From: Methylopila capsulata
Lineage (GTDB): Bacteria; Pseudomonadota; Alphaproteobacteria; Rhizobiales; Methylopilaceae
Assembly: GCF_016907975.1 (NCBI RefSeq)
Contig: NZ_JAFBCY010000003.1
Coordinates: forward strand, 558,001 to 622,000
Reading direction: 5' to 3'
DNA length: 64,000 nt
Below the pieces are notes generated by a model. The model did no database searches, had not been told where the DNA came from, and saw nothing but the letters and a program-made list of their open reading frames with translations. Below, one piece after another: positions 44,047-52,715 of this stretch. Numbering within the stretch: position 1 is the first letter of the stretch; each line of letters starts with the position of its first letter. A program made the translations under genes and the position numbers.

Positions 44047-44383
44047 AGGCCCCCACCCACAGCGAACATTTACCCGCGGCCGCGCAGCGCGCGCTGTTCA
44101 TCCACCGTGACAGGTTGATTACAATTCTATAACGAAACCTTTCTTTGCATGATAAATTTTAGCGTACCGCGATTTTTACTGACACGAAAAAGGTCGTGGA
44201 CTGAGTATTCCCCGCTGATCCGGCAATATCGACCCGCGAGGTATCGTGAGACCTATTGCACCGTCAAGTTGTTCGGCGGTGCAACCTGCTCCGCCGCGGC
44301 CGAACCTCGTCCGTTGCCGCCGGACCCAGGCTGCGCTAGGGAGCGGGTCCGTTTCGCGCCCTTCGCCTTGCTGGACACGCCCG
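44047..44383. promoter_or_regulatory. divergent tadE/hisS regulatory region
   Basis: A 337-bp intergenic region. Positions 44110-44175 are strongly AT-rich (runs such as CAATTCTATAACGAAACC), where promoters for both directions are expected, but no single pair of hexamers stands out. At 44256-44284 TTGCACCG and CGGTGCAA form an 8-bp inverted repeat with a 13-base loop, placed to be a leader hairpin of hisS about 100 bases before its ATG. No T-box is recognised. Confidence 0.4.
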
Positions 44384-45865
44384 ATGAACGCCCGCCGCAC
44401 CGACCTCACCCAGGCGCGCACCCCGCGCGGCTTCGCCGACCGCGGCGCGGCCGAGCTTGCGGCGACCCGCGCCATGGCGGACCGCATCCGCGAGACCTAT
44501 GAGCTCTGGGGCTTCGAGGAGGTGGAGACGCCGTTCTTCGAATACACCGATGCGCTGGGCAAGTTCCTGCCGGACCAGGACCGCCCCAACGCCGGCGTGT
44601 TCTCGCTGCAGGACGACGACGAGCAGTGGATGTCGCTGCGCTACGACCTGACGGCGCCGCTCGCCCGCCACGTGGCCGAGAACTTCCAGAAGCTCGCCAA
44701 GCCCTACCGCAGCTATCGCTTCGGCCCCGTGTTCCGCAACGAGAAGCCGGGCCCGGGCCGCTTCCGCCAGTTCCTGCAGTTCGACGCCGACATCGTCGGC
44801 GCGCCGTCGGTCTCGGCCGACGCCGAAATGTGCATGATGATGGCGGACGCGCTCGAAGCCGTCGGCGTCAAGCGCGGCGACTACGTCATCAAGGTCAACA
44901 ACCGCAAGATCCTCGACGGCGTGATGGAGGCGATCGGCCTCGGCGGCGAGGAGAACGCCGGCCGGCGGCTCACCGTGCTGCGCGCGATCGACAAGCTCGA
45001 CCGGCTGGGTCCGGACGGCGTGCGGGCTCTGCTCGGAGACGGCCGCAAGGACGAGAGCGGCGACTTCACCAAGGGCGCCGGGCTGGATGAGGCAGGCGCC
45101 GCGCGGGTGCTGTCGATCCTCGAGGCCAAGCGCTCGACCAACGCCGAGACGGCGGAAGCGCTCGCCGCCGAGTTCGCCGCCACACCTGTCGGCGCCAAGG
45201 GCGCGACGGAGCTGAAGGCGATCGCCGATCTTCTCGCCGCCGCTGGCTACGACGGCCGCGTCTCGGTCGATCCCTCCGTCGTCCGCGGCCTCGAATACTA
45301 CACCGGCCCGGTCTACGAGGCGGAGCTGACGTTCCAGATCGCCGGCGACGACGGCAAGCCGATCCAGTTCGGATCGGTCGGCGGCGGCGGGCGCTACGAC
45401 GGGCTGGTGGGCCGCTTCATGGCCGAGAACACGCCGGCGACCGGCTTCTCCATCGGCGTCTCCCGCCTGCAGGCGGCGCTCCGCGCTCTGAAGGGCGAGA
45501 CCGCGGAGGCCTCGACCGGCCCCGTCGTCGTGCTGGCGTTCGACCGTGACCGCATCGGCGACTCGATGGCGCTCGCCGCCCGGCTGCGGGCCGCGGGGAT
45601 CAAGGCCGAGGCCTACCTCGGCGGCTCCGGCATGAAGGCGCAGATGAAATACGCCGACCGCCGCAAGAGCCCCTGCGTCGTCATCCAGGGCTCGGACGAG
45701 CGTGACAAGGGCGAGGTCACGCTGAAGGACCTCGTCGAGGGAGCCAAGGCCGCCGCCGCCATCGCCGACCGCGCCGAGTGGACCGAAAGCCGCCCGGCGC
45801 AGGTGACCGTGCCCGAGGCGCGGCTGGTTGAGGAAGTCCAGGCGATCCTCGCCCGCCACCGCTGA
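44384..45865 (+). CDS. hisS: histidyl-tRNA synthetase
   Basis: A 493-residue class II synthetase from ATG 44384, where the family N-terminus begins ([12 protein letters not shown]). Motif 2 is [22 protein letters not shown] and the His-specific block is [16 protein letters not shown]. The C-terminal anticodon-binding domain has [20 protein letters not shown]. It has the longer alphaproteobacterial form, with an insertion around 220-300. A perfect hairpin follows the stop. Confidence 0.95.
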   Translation: MNARRTDLTQARTPRGFADRGAAELAATRAMADRIRETYELWGFEEVETPFFEYTDALGKFLPDQDRPNAGVFSLQDDDEQWMSLRYDLTAPLARHVAENFQKLAKPYRSYRFGPVFRNEKPGPGRFRQFLQFDADIVGAPSVSADAEMCMMMADALEAVGVKRGDYVIKVNNRKILDGVMEAIGLGGEENAGRRLTVLRAIDKLDRLGPDGVRALLGDGRKDESGDFTKGAGLDEAGAARVLSILEAKRSTNAETAEALAAEFAATPVGAKGATELKAIADLLAAAGYDGRVSVDPSVVRGLEYYTGPVYEAELTFQIAGDDGKPIQFGSVGGGGRYDGLVGRFMAENTPATGFSIGVSRLQAALRALKGETAEASTGPVVVLAFDRDRIGDSMALAARLRAAGIKAEAYLGGSGMKAQMKYADRRKSPCVVIQGSDERDKGEVTLKDLVEGAKAAAAIADRAEWTESRPAQVTVPEARLVEEVQAILARHR

Positions 45866-45930
45866 GCGGCGGAAGGCTCGACGCTCACATCAGCCTGCGG
45901 AAGCAGCGGGTCTCCGCGCTATTGGAATGG

Positions 45931-45965
45931 CTCGTTCCCCTCCCCCTTGCGGGGAGGGGAACGAG
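45931..45965. terminator. perfect 15-bp hairpin (repeat element) after hisS
   Basis: CTCGTTCCCCTCCCC, loop CTTGC, then GGGGAGGGGAACGAG: a perfect 15-bp stem between the convergent hisS and 45976 genes. Its core matches the GC-rich elements at 13590 and 15988, so a mobile repeat may serve here as a bidirectional terminator. Confidence 0.6.
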
Positions 45966-45975
45966 CGAACGTCCC

Positions 45976-46251
45976 CTACGCCGTCCCCTTCGCGAGCGCC
46001 GCGGCCACGTCCTCTGCGGTCGCCTGCGCCATCGGCATCATGAGCTTCACGGCTTCGGTCTTGGCGCCGGCGCGCATGATGAGGATGACGGTCTCGGCGC
46101 CGCCGCAGGCGGGATCCCCGCAGGCGATCTCGCTCACCGTCACCGCGTCGTCCTCGCCGAGCCCCAACGCCTCGCGGGCGTAGGCGGCCACGCGGCGGGA
46201 GGCGTCGGCGCGGGCGGGATCCTCGGCGCGGGAGCGGAAGAACAGGGCCAT
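45976..46251 (-). CDS. small conserved protein of unknown function
   Basis: A 91-residue soluble protein. The central TVSEIACGDPACGGAETVIL, with two cysteines, followed by IMRAGAKTEAVKLMMPMAQA resembles a small alphaproteobacterial family sometimes labelled nitrate reductase without clear reason. No such function is supported here. It has no signal peptide and no membrane segment. It is transcribed towards hisS and is separated from the upstream racemase gene by 105 bp. Confidence 0.6.
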   Translation of the reverse strand: MALFFRSRAEDPARADASRRVAAYAREALGLGEDDAVTVSEIACGDPACGGAETVILIMRAGAKTEAVKLMMPMAQATAEDVAAALAKGTA

Positions 46252-46356
46252 GGCCGCCTTCTACGCCAGGCGCTCATCCGCGGCCAGAGCCGAAACGGAA
46301 GGAGCGGCCTTGCGGGCCGCCCCGCCCGCTCAATGCCGCAGGGGCGCCTAGAGGAT

Positions 46357-47112
46357 CTAATCGGAACCTAAGATCTCGCGCGCCGCCGGCGGGGCGAACG
46401 GCGACATGACGCCCGCATAGGGCTTGGAGCGCGGCGTCGCGTAGGCGCCGCGCCTGCTCGTCCTGAGGCCGAGCGCCACGAGAGCCTCGGCCTGTTTCAC
46501 AGCGGCCGCCACCCCGTCGACCACGGGCGCGCCGAAGCGCTCCGACAGGGCGGCCGCGAGGTCGGCCATTCCCGCGCAGCCGAGCACGATCGCGTCCGCG
46601 CCGAGGCCGAGCGCGCGGTCGATCTCCGCCTCGAGCCTCGCGCGGGCGTCCGAGCCTGCGTCCTCGAGCGCCAGCACCTCCACGTCGCAGGCCGAGACGC
46701 GCGCGCGGGCAGCGTAGCCGTAGCGGGCGACGATCTCCTCCAGCGGCACGACCGAACGCTCCAGCGTGGTCACGACCGCGATGCGCTTCGCGATCTGGCC
46801 GGCCGTGACGAGGGCGGCTTCGCAGATGCCGACCACGGGGATCGCGACCGCCGCCCGGGCGGCGTCGAGCCCGGTGTCGTCGAAGCAGGCGATGATCGCG
46901 GCGTCCGCGCCGGCGCCTTCGCCCTCCCGGATCGCCGCGATCAGGCCGGGAACCGCGAAGGCCTCGTCGTAGTAGCCCTCGATGGACGCCGGCCCCATGG
47001 CGGAGGTGGCGGCGACGATCTCCGTGCCCGTGGCCGCCGCTGTGCGGGCCGCGGCCGCGATCTTGGCCGTCATCGAGGCGGTGGTGTTGGGGTTGACGAC
47101 GAGCAGCTTCAT
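46357..47112 (-). CDS. Asp/Glu/hydantoin racemase family protein
   Basis: A 251-residue protein starting MKLLVVNPNTTASMTAKI, typical of the HyuE-like family. The two catalytic cysteines are in AAIIACFDDTGLD (N-half) and IVLGCAGMADL (C-half), so cofactor-independent racemisation is possible. Its ATG overlaps the stop of the permease gene by 4 bases, making it the last gene of the ABC importer operon. This suggests it acts on the imported nitrogenous compound, for example a hydantoin. Confidence 0.85.
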   Translation of the reverse strand: MKLLVVNPNTTASMTAKIAAAARTAAATGTEIVAATSAMGPASIEGYYDEAFAVPGLIAAIREGEGAGADAAIIACFDDTGLDAARAAVAIPVVGICEAALVTAGQIAKRIAVVTTLERSVVPLEEIVARYGYAARARVSACDVEVLALEDAGSDARARLEAEIDRALGLGADAIVLGCAGMADLAAALSERFGAPVVDGVAAAVKQAEALVALGLRTSRRGAYATPRSKPYAGVMSPFAPPAAREILGSD

Positions 47113-47936
47113 AGCGGCTTCAAGGTCTTGCGCCGCCGCGCCATGGCCGTCACGGCGACAAGCGCGGCCGCGATCGCGGTGAACGAGACCAGCGTGGTGA
47201 CCGCGCCCAGCGCGTAGAGCACCGGCGTCGTGACGTTGGTGGTCATGCCGTAGATCTCGAGCGGAAGGGTGTTGAAGCTGCCGGCGGTCATCAGGGTGCG
47301 GGCGAACTCGTCATAGGACAGCGTGAAGCCGAACAGGCCGACGCCGACGAGGCTCGGGGCGATGATCGGCAGCACCACATGGACGAAGGTCTGCCAGTTC
47401 GAGGCGCCGAGGTCGCGCGCGGCCTCCTCGTAGGCTGGCGAGAAGCGGTTGAACACCGCGAACATGATCAGCACGCCGAAGGGCAAGGTCCAGGTGAGAT
47501 GGGCGCCGAAGGCCGAGGTCCACCACGTCGGCTGCACGCCGGCCACCTGGAACGCCAGGCCGATGCCGAGGCTGACGAGGATCGACGGCACGACGAGGCT
47601 CGCGACCGTCAGGTAGAACAGCGCGGTCGAGCCGAGGAACCGGCGGCGGAAGGCGAGGCCGGCGCACAGCGACACCGCGACAGTCGTCAGCGTCGTCATC
47701 ACGCCGAGCGCCAGCGAGCGCGCGAAGGAGCCGCCGAAGTCGCCCACCGCCTGTTGCTCGAACAGGTTCTCGAACCAGCGCGTGGAGACGCCGTTCATTG
47801 GAAAGGTCAGGCCGCCGCCCGGCCCCTGGAACGACAGGATCAGGATGGTCGACAGCGGGCCGTAGAGGAACAGGACGAACAGCGCGAAGAACGCCGCCAG
47901 CGCATAGAATTCCAGACCGCGCTTTTCGGCGTTCAT
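47109..47936 (-). CDS. ABC transporter permease, spermidine/putrescine (PotC) type
   Basis: A 275-residue inner-membrane protein with about six helices and the EAA loop EEAARDLGASNWQTFVHVVLP, which docks to the ATPase. Its sequence and partner genes place it in the PotC group. It is the second permease of the operon and overlaps the racemase gene. A 104-bp palindromic repeat separates it from the first permease gene. The substrate is not determined. Confidence 0.9.
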   Translation of the reverse strand: MNAEKRGLEFYALAAFFALFVLFLYGPLSTILILSFQGPGGGLTFPMNGVSTRWFENLFEQQAVGDFGGSFARSLALGVMTTLTTVAVSLCAGLAFRRRFLGSTALFYLTVASLVVPSILVSLGIGLAFQVAGVQPTWWTSAFGAHLTWTLPFGVLIMFAVFNRFSPAYEEAARDLGASNWQTFVHVVLPIIAPSLVGVGLFGFTLSYDEFARTLMTAGSFNTLPLEIYGMTTNVTTPVLYALGAVTTLVSFTAIAAALVAVTAMARRRKTLKPL

Positions 47937-47956
47937 CGCGCCCGCCCCTCGCGATC

Positions 47957-48060
47957 CGTCATGCCCCGGCTTGTCCGGGGCATCCAGCAGCCCGCGGGGC
48001 GGCGCCCAACGATCTGGCCTGGATCCCCCGGCCGCGCGTTTTCCAAACGGGTCCGGACCA
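47957..48060. repeat. palindromic intergenic repeat, within operon
   Basis: Begins CGTCATGCCCCGG, with an immediate hairpin GCCCCGGCTTGTCCGGGGC, and continues to TTTTCCAAACGGGTCCGGAC. It is related to the CGTCATGCC family seen at 52602 and 63783 and lies between the two permease genes. Confidence 0.6.
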
Positions 48061-48063
48061 TCC

Positions 48064-48912
48064 TCACAGCTCCTTGCGGATGTCGACGATGCGCAGCATC
48101 GCGGCCACCATCAGCAGCACGAGCACGAGCACGGCCACGGCGTTCGCCGCCGCCGCGGGGTACTGCAGCAGCGAGATCTCGTTGGCGATCATCAGCCCGA
48201 CCGAGGCCGACTGCCCGCCCGACATGAAGCGCACGGTGACGAAGTCGCCGAGCACCAGCGTCACCACGAAGATCGAGCCGATCGCGATCCCGGGCTTGGC
48301 GAGCGGGATCACGACGTTGGTCAGCGTCTGCCAGCCGTTGGCGCCGGCGTCGCGCGCGGCCTCGATCAGCGCGCGGTCGATGCGCATCAGCGAGTTGAAG
48401 ATCGGCGTGACCATGAACAGCACGTAGAGGTGCGCCATCGCGAGCACGACGGCGAACTCCGAGAACAGCAGGAACTCCAGCGGCGCCGGGACGATCCCGA
48501 GTTCGATGAGCGTCGTGTTCAGCAGTCCGTTGCGGCCGAGAAACGGCACCCAGGAGATCATGCGGATGATGTTCGAGGTCAGGAACGGCACCGTGCAGAT
48601 CAGGAACAGGACCATCTGCATGGTCGTGCTGCGGACATGGAACGCGAGGAAATAGGCGACCAGGAAGCCGACGACGGTCGTGATCGCCCAGACGATCGCC
48701 ACGAATTTCAGCGTGTTCAGATAGGTCTTCCACGTCACCCAGGAGCCGAGCGTCTCGGCGTAGTTGAGGGTGATGAAATCCGGGTAGATCTGGACGCTGT
48801 CGTAGTCCCAGAAGCTCACCGCGACGATGGCGGCGAGCGGCAGCAGCAGGAAGGCGCCGAGGATCAGCGCGAGCGGCGCGGCCTGCAGGTAGGGGGCGAG
48901 ACGGCCGGTCAT
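48064..48912 (-). CDS. ABC transporter permease, spermidine/putrescine (PotB) type
   Basis: A 282-residue protein with six predicted helices and the EAA loop IEAARDAGANGWQTLTNVVIP. The N-terminal helix and WDYDSVQIYPDFITLNYAET region follow the PotB pattern. It pairs with the 47109 permease. The gene lies 100 bp after the binding-protein gene; a short GCGTT/AACGC hairpin (48976-48991) in that spacer could lower permease expression relative to the binding protein. Confidence 0.9.
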   Translation of the reverse strand: MTGRLAPYLQAAPLALILGAFLLLPLAAIVAVSFWDYDSVQIYPDFITLNYAETLGSWVTWKTYLNTLKFVAIVWAITTVVGFLVAYFLAFHVRSTTMQMVLFLICTVPFLTSNIIRMISWVPFLGRNGLLNTTLIELGIVPAPLEFLLFSEFAVVLAMAHLYVLFMVTPIFNSLMRIDRALIEAARDAGANGWQTLTNVVIPLAKPGIAIGSIFVVTLVLGDFVTVRFMSGGQSASVGLMIANEISLLQYPAAAANAVAVLVLVLLMVAAMLRIVDIRKEL

Positions 48913-49012
48913 GAGCGCGCGTCGGGGCGCGCGCGGACGGCGCCCCGCGGTCGAGCCTGGCCTTGCGTGGTCCCGGCGTTCCCCGGAACGCGAGGGCTGC
49001 GCGGCGCGGCGC

Positions 49013-50314
49013 TCACGCGGCGATGAACTCGTTCCACTTGCGGACCATGTAGCGATCCTTGTCCATCACGGCGTTCCAGCACGCGACCTTGCCCATCCGC
49101 TCCTCGAACGAACCGCCGTCGCGCACCGCGCCGGCCTTCTCCAGCACCTTGCCGTCGGGCGACAGGATGTCGGAGACCGCGGGCTTGCCTTCCATCCAGA
49201 AGCCCCACTCGTCCGCCGACATGTGCTGCTTCGCGGTCGACAGGCAGGCGGAGTAGTAGCCCTGGCGGTTGAGATAGGCGCCGCACCAGCCGGACAGGTA
49301 CCAGTTGATGTATTCGTAGGCCGCGTCGAGCACGAGGCCCTTGACGTTCTTGCCGATGCCGAGGCCGCCGCCCCAGGCGCGATAGCCTTCGGCGAGCGGC
49401 TGGTAGACGCAGGGCACGCCCTTCGACCGCACGGCGGTGACGGCCGGCGACCACATCGACTGGATGACGACCTCGCCGGAGGTCATCAGGTTCACGCTCT
49501 CGTCGAAGGTCTTCCAGAACGCGCGGAACTGGCCGGCCTTCTTGGCCTCGATCAGGGTGGCGATCGTCGTGTCGATCTCCGCCTCGGTCATGTTGCCCTT
49601 GTCGCCGTATTTGAGGATGCCCGCGCTCTCGCAGATCATCGCAGCGTCCATGATGCCGATCGAGGGGATATTGAGGATCGACGTCTTGCCCTTGAACTTC
49701 GGGTCGAGAATGTCCTTCCAATTCGTGATCGGCCGGCCGACGAGGTCGGGCCGGATGCCGAGCGTGTCGGCGTTGTAGATCGTCGGGATCAGCGTCATCC
49801 ACTCGGTGGGCGCTTTCGCGAAGGTCTTCGCGCCGGGGCCTTCCACGAAACCGACCGTGCTGGGCGCCGTCCCTTGGGCGACCACGCTGTCGGGCGTCAG
49901 CTTGCCGGTGGTGAAGATCGGGACGATCTGGTCGTAGTACTTGATCTTCTTGACCTCCATCGGCTGCAGCGCGCCGCTCGGAAACACCTTCTTGGCGATC
50001 CAGTACTCGATGTCGGCGATGTCGTAGCTGTCGGGCTGGGTCACCGCGCGCTGGGTGACGCTGTCGCTGTCGAGCGCGGTCATGCGCAGGGTGAAGCCGA
50101 GGTCCTTCTTCACCTGGTCGGCGATGGCATTGAGGTTCGAGACGCCGGTGCCGAACTGGCGCAGCGTCACGTCCTTGATGTTCTGGGCCCAGATCGCCGG
50201 GAACCCGGTCACCACGCCGGAGCCGGCGGCGGCGCCGACCGCGGCCGCCGCGCCTTTCAGAACGGCGCGACGGTCGAAGCCGGTCGTCGGATCGATGGTC
50301 TTAGGATCAGTCAT
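49013..50314 (-). CDS. ABC transporter substrate-binding protein (PotD-type, Tat signal)
   Basis: A 433-residue periplasmic binding protein. The N-terminus has a twin-arginine signal (FDRRAVLKGAAAAVG, Arg15-Arg16), so it is probably exported folded. The mature part has spermidine/putrescine-binding protein features such as TLIPTIYNADTLGIRPD and YEYINWYLSGWCGAYL. The ligand may be a polyamine-like or other nitrogen compound; the racemase at the operon end points away from simple polyamines. It lies 31 bp after the ATPase gene. Confidence 0.88.
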   Translation of the reverse strand: MTDPKTIDPTTGFDRRAVLKGAAAAVGAAAGSGVVTGFPAIWAQNIKDVTLRQFGTGVSNLNAIADQVKKDLGFTLRMTALDSDSVTQRAVTQPDSYDIADIEYWIAKKVFPSGALQPMEVKKIKYYDQIVPIFTTGKLTPDSVVAQGTAPSTVGFVEGPGAKTFAKAPTEWMTLIPTIYNADTLGIRPDLVGRPITNWKDILDPKFKGKTSILNIPSIGIMDAAMICESAGILKYGDKGNMTEAEIDTTIATLIEAKKAGQFRAFWKTFDESVNLMTSGEVVIQSMWSPAVTAVRSKGVPCVYQPLAEGYRAWGGGLGIGKNVKGLVLDAAYEYINWYLSGWCGAYLNRQGYYSACLSTAKQHMSADEWGFWMEGKPAVSDILSPDGKVLEKAGAVRDGGSFEERMGKVACWNAVMDKDRYMVRKWNEFIAA

Positions 50315-50345
50315 GGGCCGGTCCTTGCGTCATGCGGGGTCGGGA

Positions 50346-51440
50346 TCACTGCAGCGAGGGGCGGAGCACGTGGACGTCGGCGAGGCTCCAGGCGAGCGGC
50401 GCGGCCTGACCGATCTCGTGCGGCGCGGCGTCGAAGGCGACCTCGTCGGCGTAGACGGTGAAGTCCTCCACCCCCGGGGCGTCGAGGGTCATCTTCATGG
50501 ACCCGCCGCGGTACTCGACGTTGCGGACATGGCCGGTGAAGCCGAGGCCGAGAGCCGCCGCCTCGCCGATCCGGATGCGGTCGCGTCGCACCGCGGCCTG
50601 CGCGGGGCCGCCGAGCTCCAGATGCGCGGCCGCGGGCAGCCGGAACGCCGCGCCGCCCGAACAGGTGAGGGTCGCGCCGACCTCGTCGAGGGCGGTGACC
50701 TTGCCGGACAGCACGTTGTGCTCGCCCATGAAGCTCGCCACGAAGGCGGTGGCGGGCCGATGGAAGATCTCGCGCGGGGCCGCCGCCTGCTCGATCCGGC
50801 CGTTCGACATCACCACCACCAGATCGGCGAGCGCCATCGCCTCCTCCTGGCTGTGGGTGACGTGGACGAAGGTGACGCCGAGGTCGCGCTGCAGGCGCTT
50901 CAGCTCGGCGCGCATGCGGACCTTGAGGAAGGGGTCGAGCGCCGACAGCGGCTCGTCGAGCAGCAGCGCCTGCGGGCTGGTGATCAGCGCCCGGGCGAGC
51001 GCGACGCGCTGCTGCTGGCCGCCGGAGAGCTGCGCGGGCCGCCGCGAGGCGTACTGATCCATGTGCATCAGCTTGAGCATGCCGAGCGCCCTCTCCCGCC
51101 GCTCGGCCTTCGCCACGCCCTTCATCTTCAGCGAGAAGGCGACGTTGTCGACGAGGTCGAGGTGCGGGAACAGCGCGTAGGACTGGAACATCATCGAGGT
51201 CGCGCGCCGGGCGGGCGGCAGATCCGTCACCACGACGCCGCCGAGGCGGATGTCGCCCGAGGTGACGCTCTCGTGGCCGGCGATCATGCGCAGCGTCGAG
51301 GTCTTGCCGCAGCCTGAGGGACCGAGCAGGCAGCAGTAGGTCCCGGCCTTGATCTTCAGGCTGATCGCGTCGACTGCGACGGCGTCGTCGCCGTAACGCT
51401 TGGTGATCGAGGCGAGGTCGATCTCGGCGGCTTGCGGCAT
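50346..51440 (-). CDS. ABC transporter ATPase, PotA type
   Basis: A 364-residue ATPase from ATG 51440 (the longer frame to 51491 begins in poor context). Walker A is GPSGCGKTS, the signature LSGGQQQRVALARAL, Walker B LLLDEPLSALD, and the switch His is in VTHSQEEA. A C-terminal TOBE domain (about 280-360) is present as in PotA/FbpC. It drives uptake with the two downstream permeases. It follows the GntR regulator gene with a 151-bp spacer that probably holds its own promoter. Confidence 0.93.
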   Translation of the reverse strand: MPQAAEIDLASITKRYGDDAVAVDAISLKIKAGTYCCLLGPSGCGKTSTLRMIAGHESVTSGDIRLGGVVVTDLPPARRATSMMFQSYALFPHLDLVDNVAFSLKMKGVAKAERRERALGMLKLMHMDQYASRRPAQLSGGQQQRVALARALITSPQALLLDEPLSALDPFLKVRMRAELKRLQRDLGVTFVHVTHSQEEAMALADLVVVMSNGRIEQAAAPREIFHRPATAFVASFMGEHNVLSGKVTALDEVGATLTCSGGAAFRLPAAAHLELGGPAQAAVRRDRIRIGEAAALGLGFTGHVRNVEYRGGSMKMTLDAPGVEDFTVYADEVAFDAAPHEIGQAAPLAWSLADVHVLRPSLQ

Positions 51441-51591
51441 CTGGGCTCCGGGCTGGGCCGCAGACGAGCAACGGCCGTGCCAGACGCGCATCGCTCGGAC
51501 CGGACGGGGCCTGCCGCCCGGCAGAGGGACGAGCAGCCTAAAACGGCGTCAACCGCCCAATCGACAAGCAGACGTCGACGGCCACTTGCGC

Positions 51592-52554
51592 TCACGCCAT
51601 CAGGAACGCCGGCGCGGAGGGGCCGCCTTGCGCCCGGAACGCCTCGATGCGCTCCGCCGCCTTGCGCATGCTGGAAAGCAGATGGTCGCTGAGCGCCGCG
51701 GCGGCGCGGTCGCCGTCGTTCGCCTCCAGCGCCGCGAGGATGGCGAGATGCTCGTCCATGAACGGATCGATGCGCGGCGCCTTGGCGATCGCGGCCTGGA
51801 TGTGCTTGCCGACGACGAGCAGGCAGCGCGTGCGCTCGAGCGCGGCCCGCGCCTCCGCGTTGCGGCCGAAGCCGAGGCACGTGACGTGGATGTCCGCCTC
51901 GAGCGCGTCGAGTTCGGCGACGCCGTAGTCCGGCGCCGCCCGGTTCGCGGCGGCGTGCCGCGTCATCATCTCGCGGAGCTGGGCGCCCGGAACGCGGCCG
52001 GCGGCGCTCTTGATCAGGGGCGGCTCCAGCATCAGCCGGAGCTCGTAGAGATCGCTGATGCGGGCTTCGTCCATCGGCACGATCTGCCAGTGGCCGCTGT
52101 CGGTCTTGACCGCGATCCCCGCGCCCTGCGCCCGCAGCAGCAGGTTGCGCGCGACCGTCCGCCCGACGCCGAAGTGGCGCGCCAGCGCGAGCTCGTTGAT
52201 GCGGAAGCGGCCGAAGACGGAGGCCTCGATGACCGCCCGCTCCAGCGCGTAGTACAGCGTGTCCCACGCGTCGTCGCGCGCGGCGCCCGTCGCAAGCCCC
52301 AGGATCTCGGCGGTGAGCGCGACCCGCTTCGGCGGCCCGTCCCCGACGAGAACGCCGCGCCCGTCGAACCGCCGCACCAGCTTTTCCGCCTCGAGCTGCG
52401 CGAAGGCCTGCTTCACCGGCGAGCGGCTGGCGCCGAACAGGCTCGCCAGCACGCCCTCGGCGAGCACCGCGCCTGCCGGCAGCCGCCCCGCGACGATGGC
52501 CTCGCGCAGCGTGTCCGCGATCAGGACGTAAGCCGGGCGCTTGCGTTCGAACAT
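51592..52554 (-). CDS. GntR/FadR-family regulator with two winged-helix domains
   Basis: A 320-residue protein, longer than usual FadR-type regulators (about 230). The first winged helix (about 8-70) has VLASLFGASRSPVKQAFAQL. A second winged-helix-like segment (about 95-160) has ELALARHFGVGRTVARNLLL. The FCD ligand domain (about 165-310) follows. It probably controls the ABC importer and racemase operon directly downstream. The first recognition helix keeps the SRSPVxxAxxxL pattern. Confidence 0.85.
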   Translation of the reverse strand: MFERKRPAYVLIADTLREAIVAGRLPAGAVLAEGVLASLFGASRSPVKQAFAQLEAEKLVRRFDGRGVLVGDGPPKRVALTAEILGLATGAARDDAWDTLYYALERAVIEASVFGRFRINELALARHFGVGRTVARNLLLRAQGAGIAVKTDSGHWQIVPMDEARISDLYELRLMLEPPLIKSAAGRVPGAQLREMMTRHAAANRAAPDYGVAELDALEADIHVTCLGFGRNAEARAALERTRCLLVVGKHIQAAIAKAPRIDPFMDEHLAILAALEANDGDRAAAALSDHLLSSMRKAAERIEAFRAQGGPSAPAFLMA

Positions 52555-52601
52555 GTTCCTACCGACTCACGGGACGATATAGATCGCGCGCGGAACCGTC
52601 G

Positions 52602-52687
52602 CGTCATGCCCGCCTTCGGGCATCCCCGACGTCCTTCCCATGCGCCCCACGTCCAAATCGTGGATGCCCGCGAAGACGGGCATGACG
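52602..52687. repeat. palindromic intergenic repeat, family B
   Basis: Starts CGTCATGCCCGCCTTCGGG and ends with the near reverse complement GACGGGCATGACG; the inner part has CCCCACGTCC and GTGGATGCCCGCG. The same architecture is at 63783-63872. It lies between the UxaA-type gene and the GntR gene. Confidence 0.75.
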
Positions 52688-52715
52688 ACGCCGTTCGACG
52701 TTTTAACGTCCAGCT

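Noticed and set aside
44047-44383. AT-rich region considered as a prophage or element attachment site
   Set aside because: No integrase, tRNA or direct-repeat pair is present; a promoter region explains the AT content.
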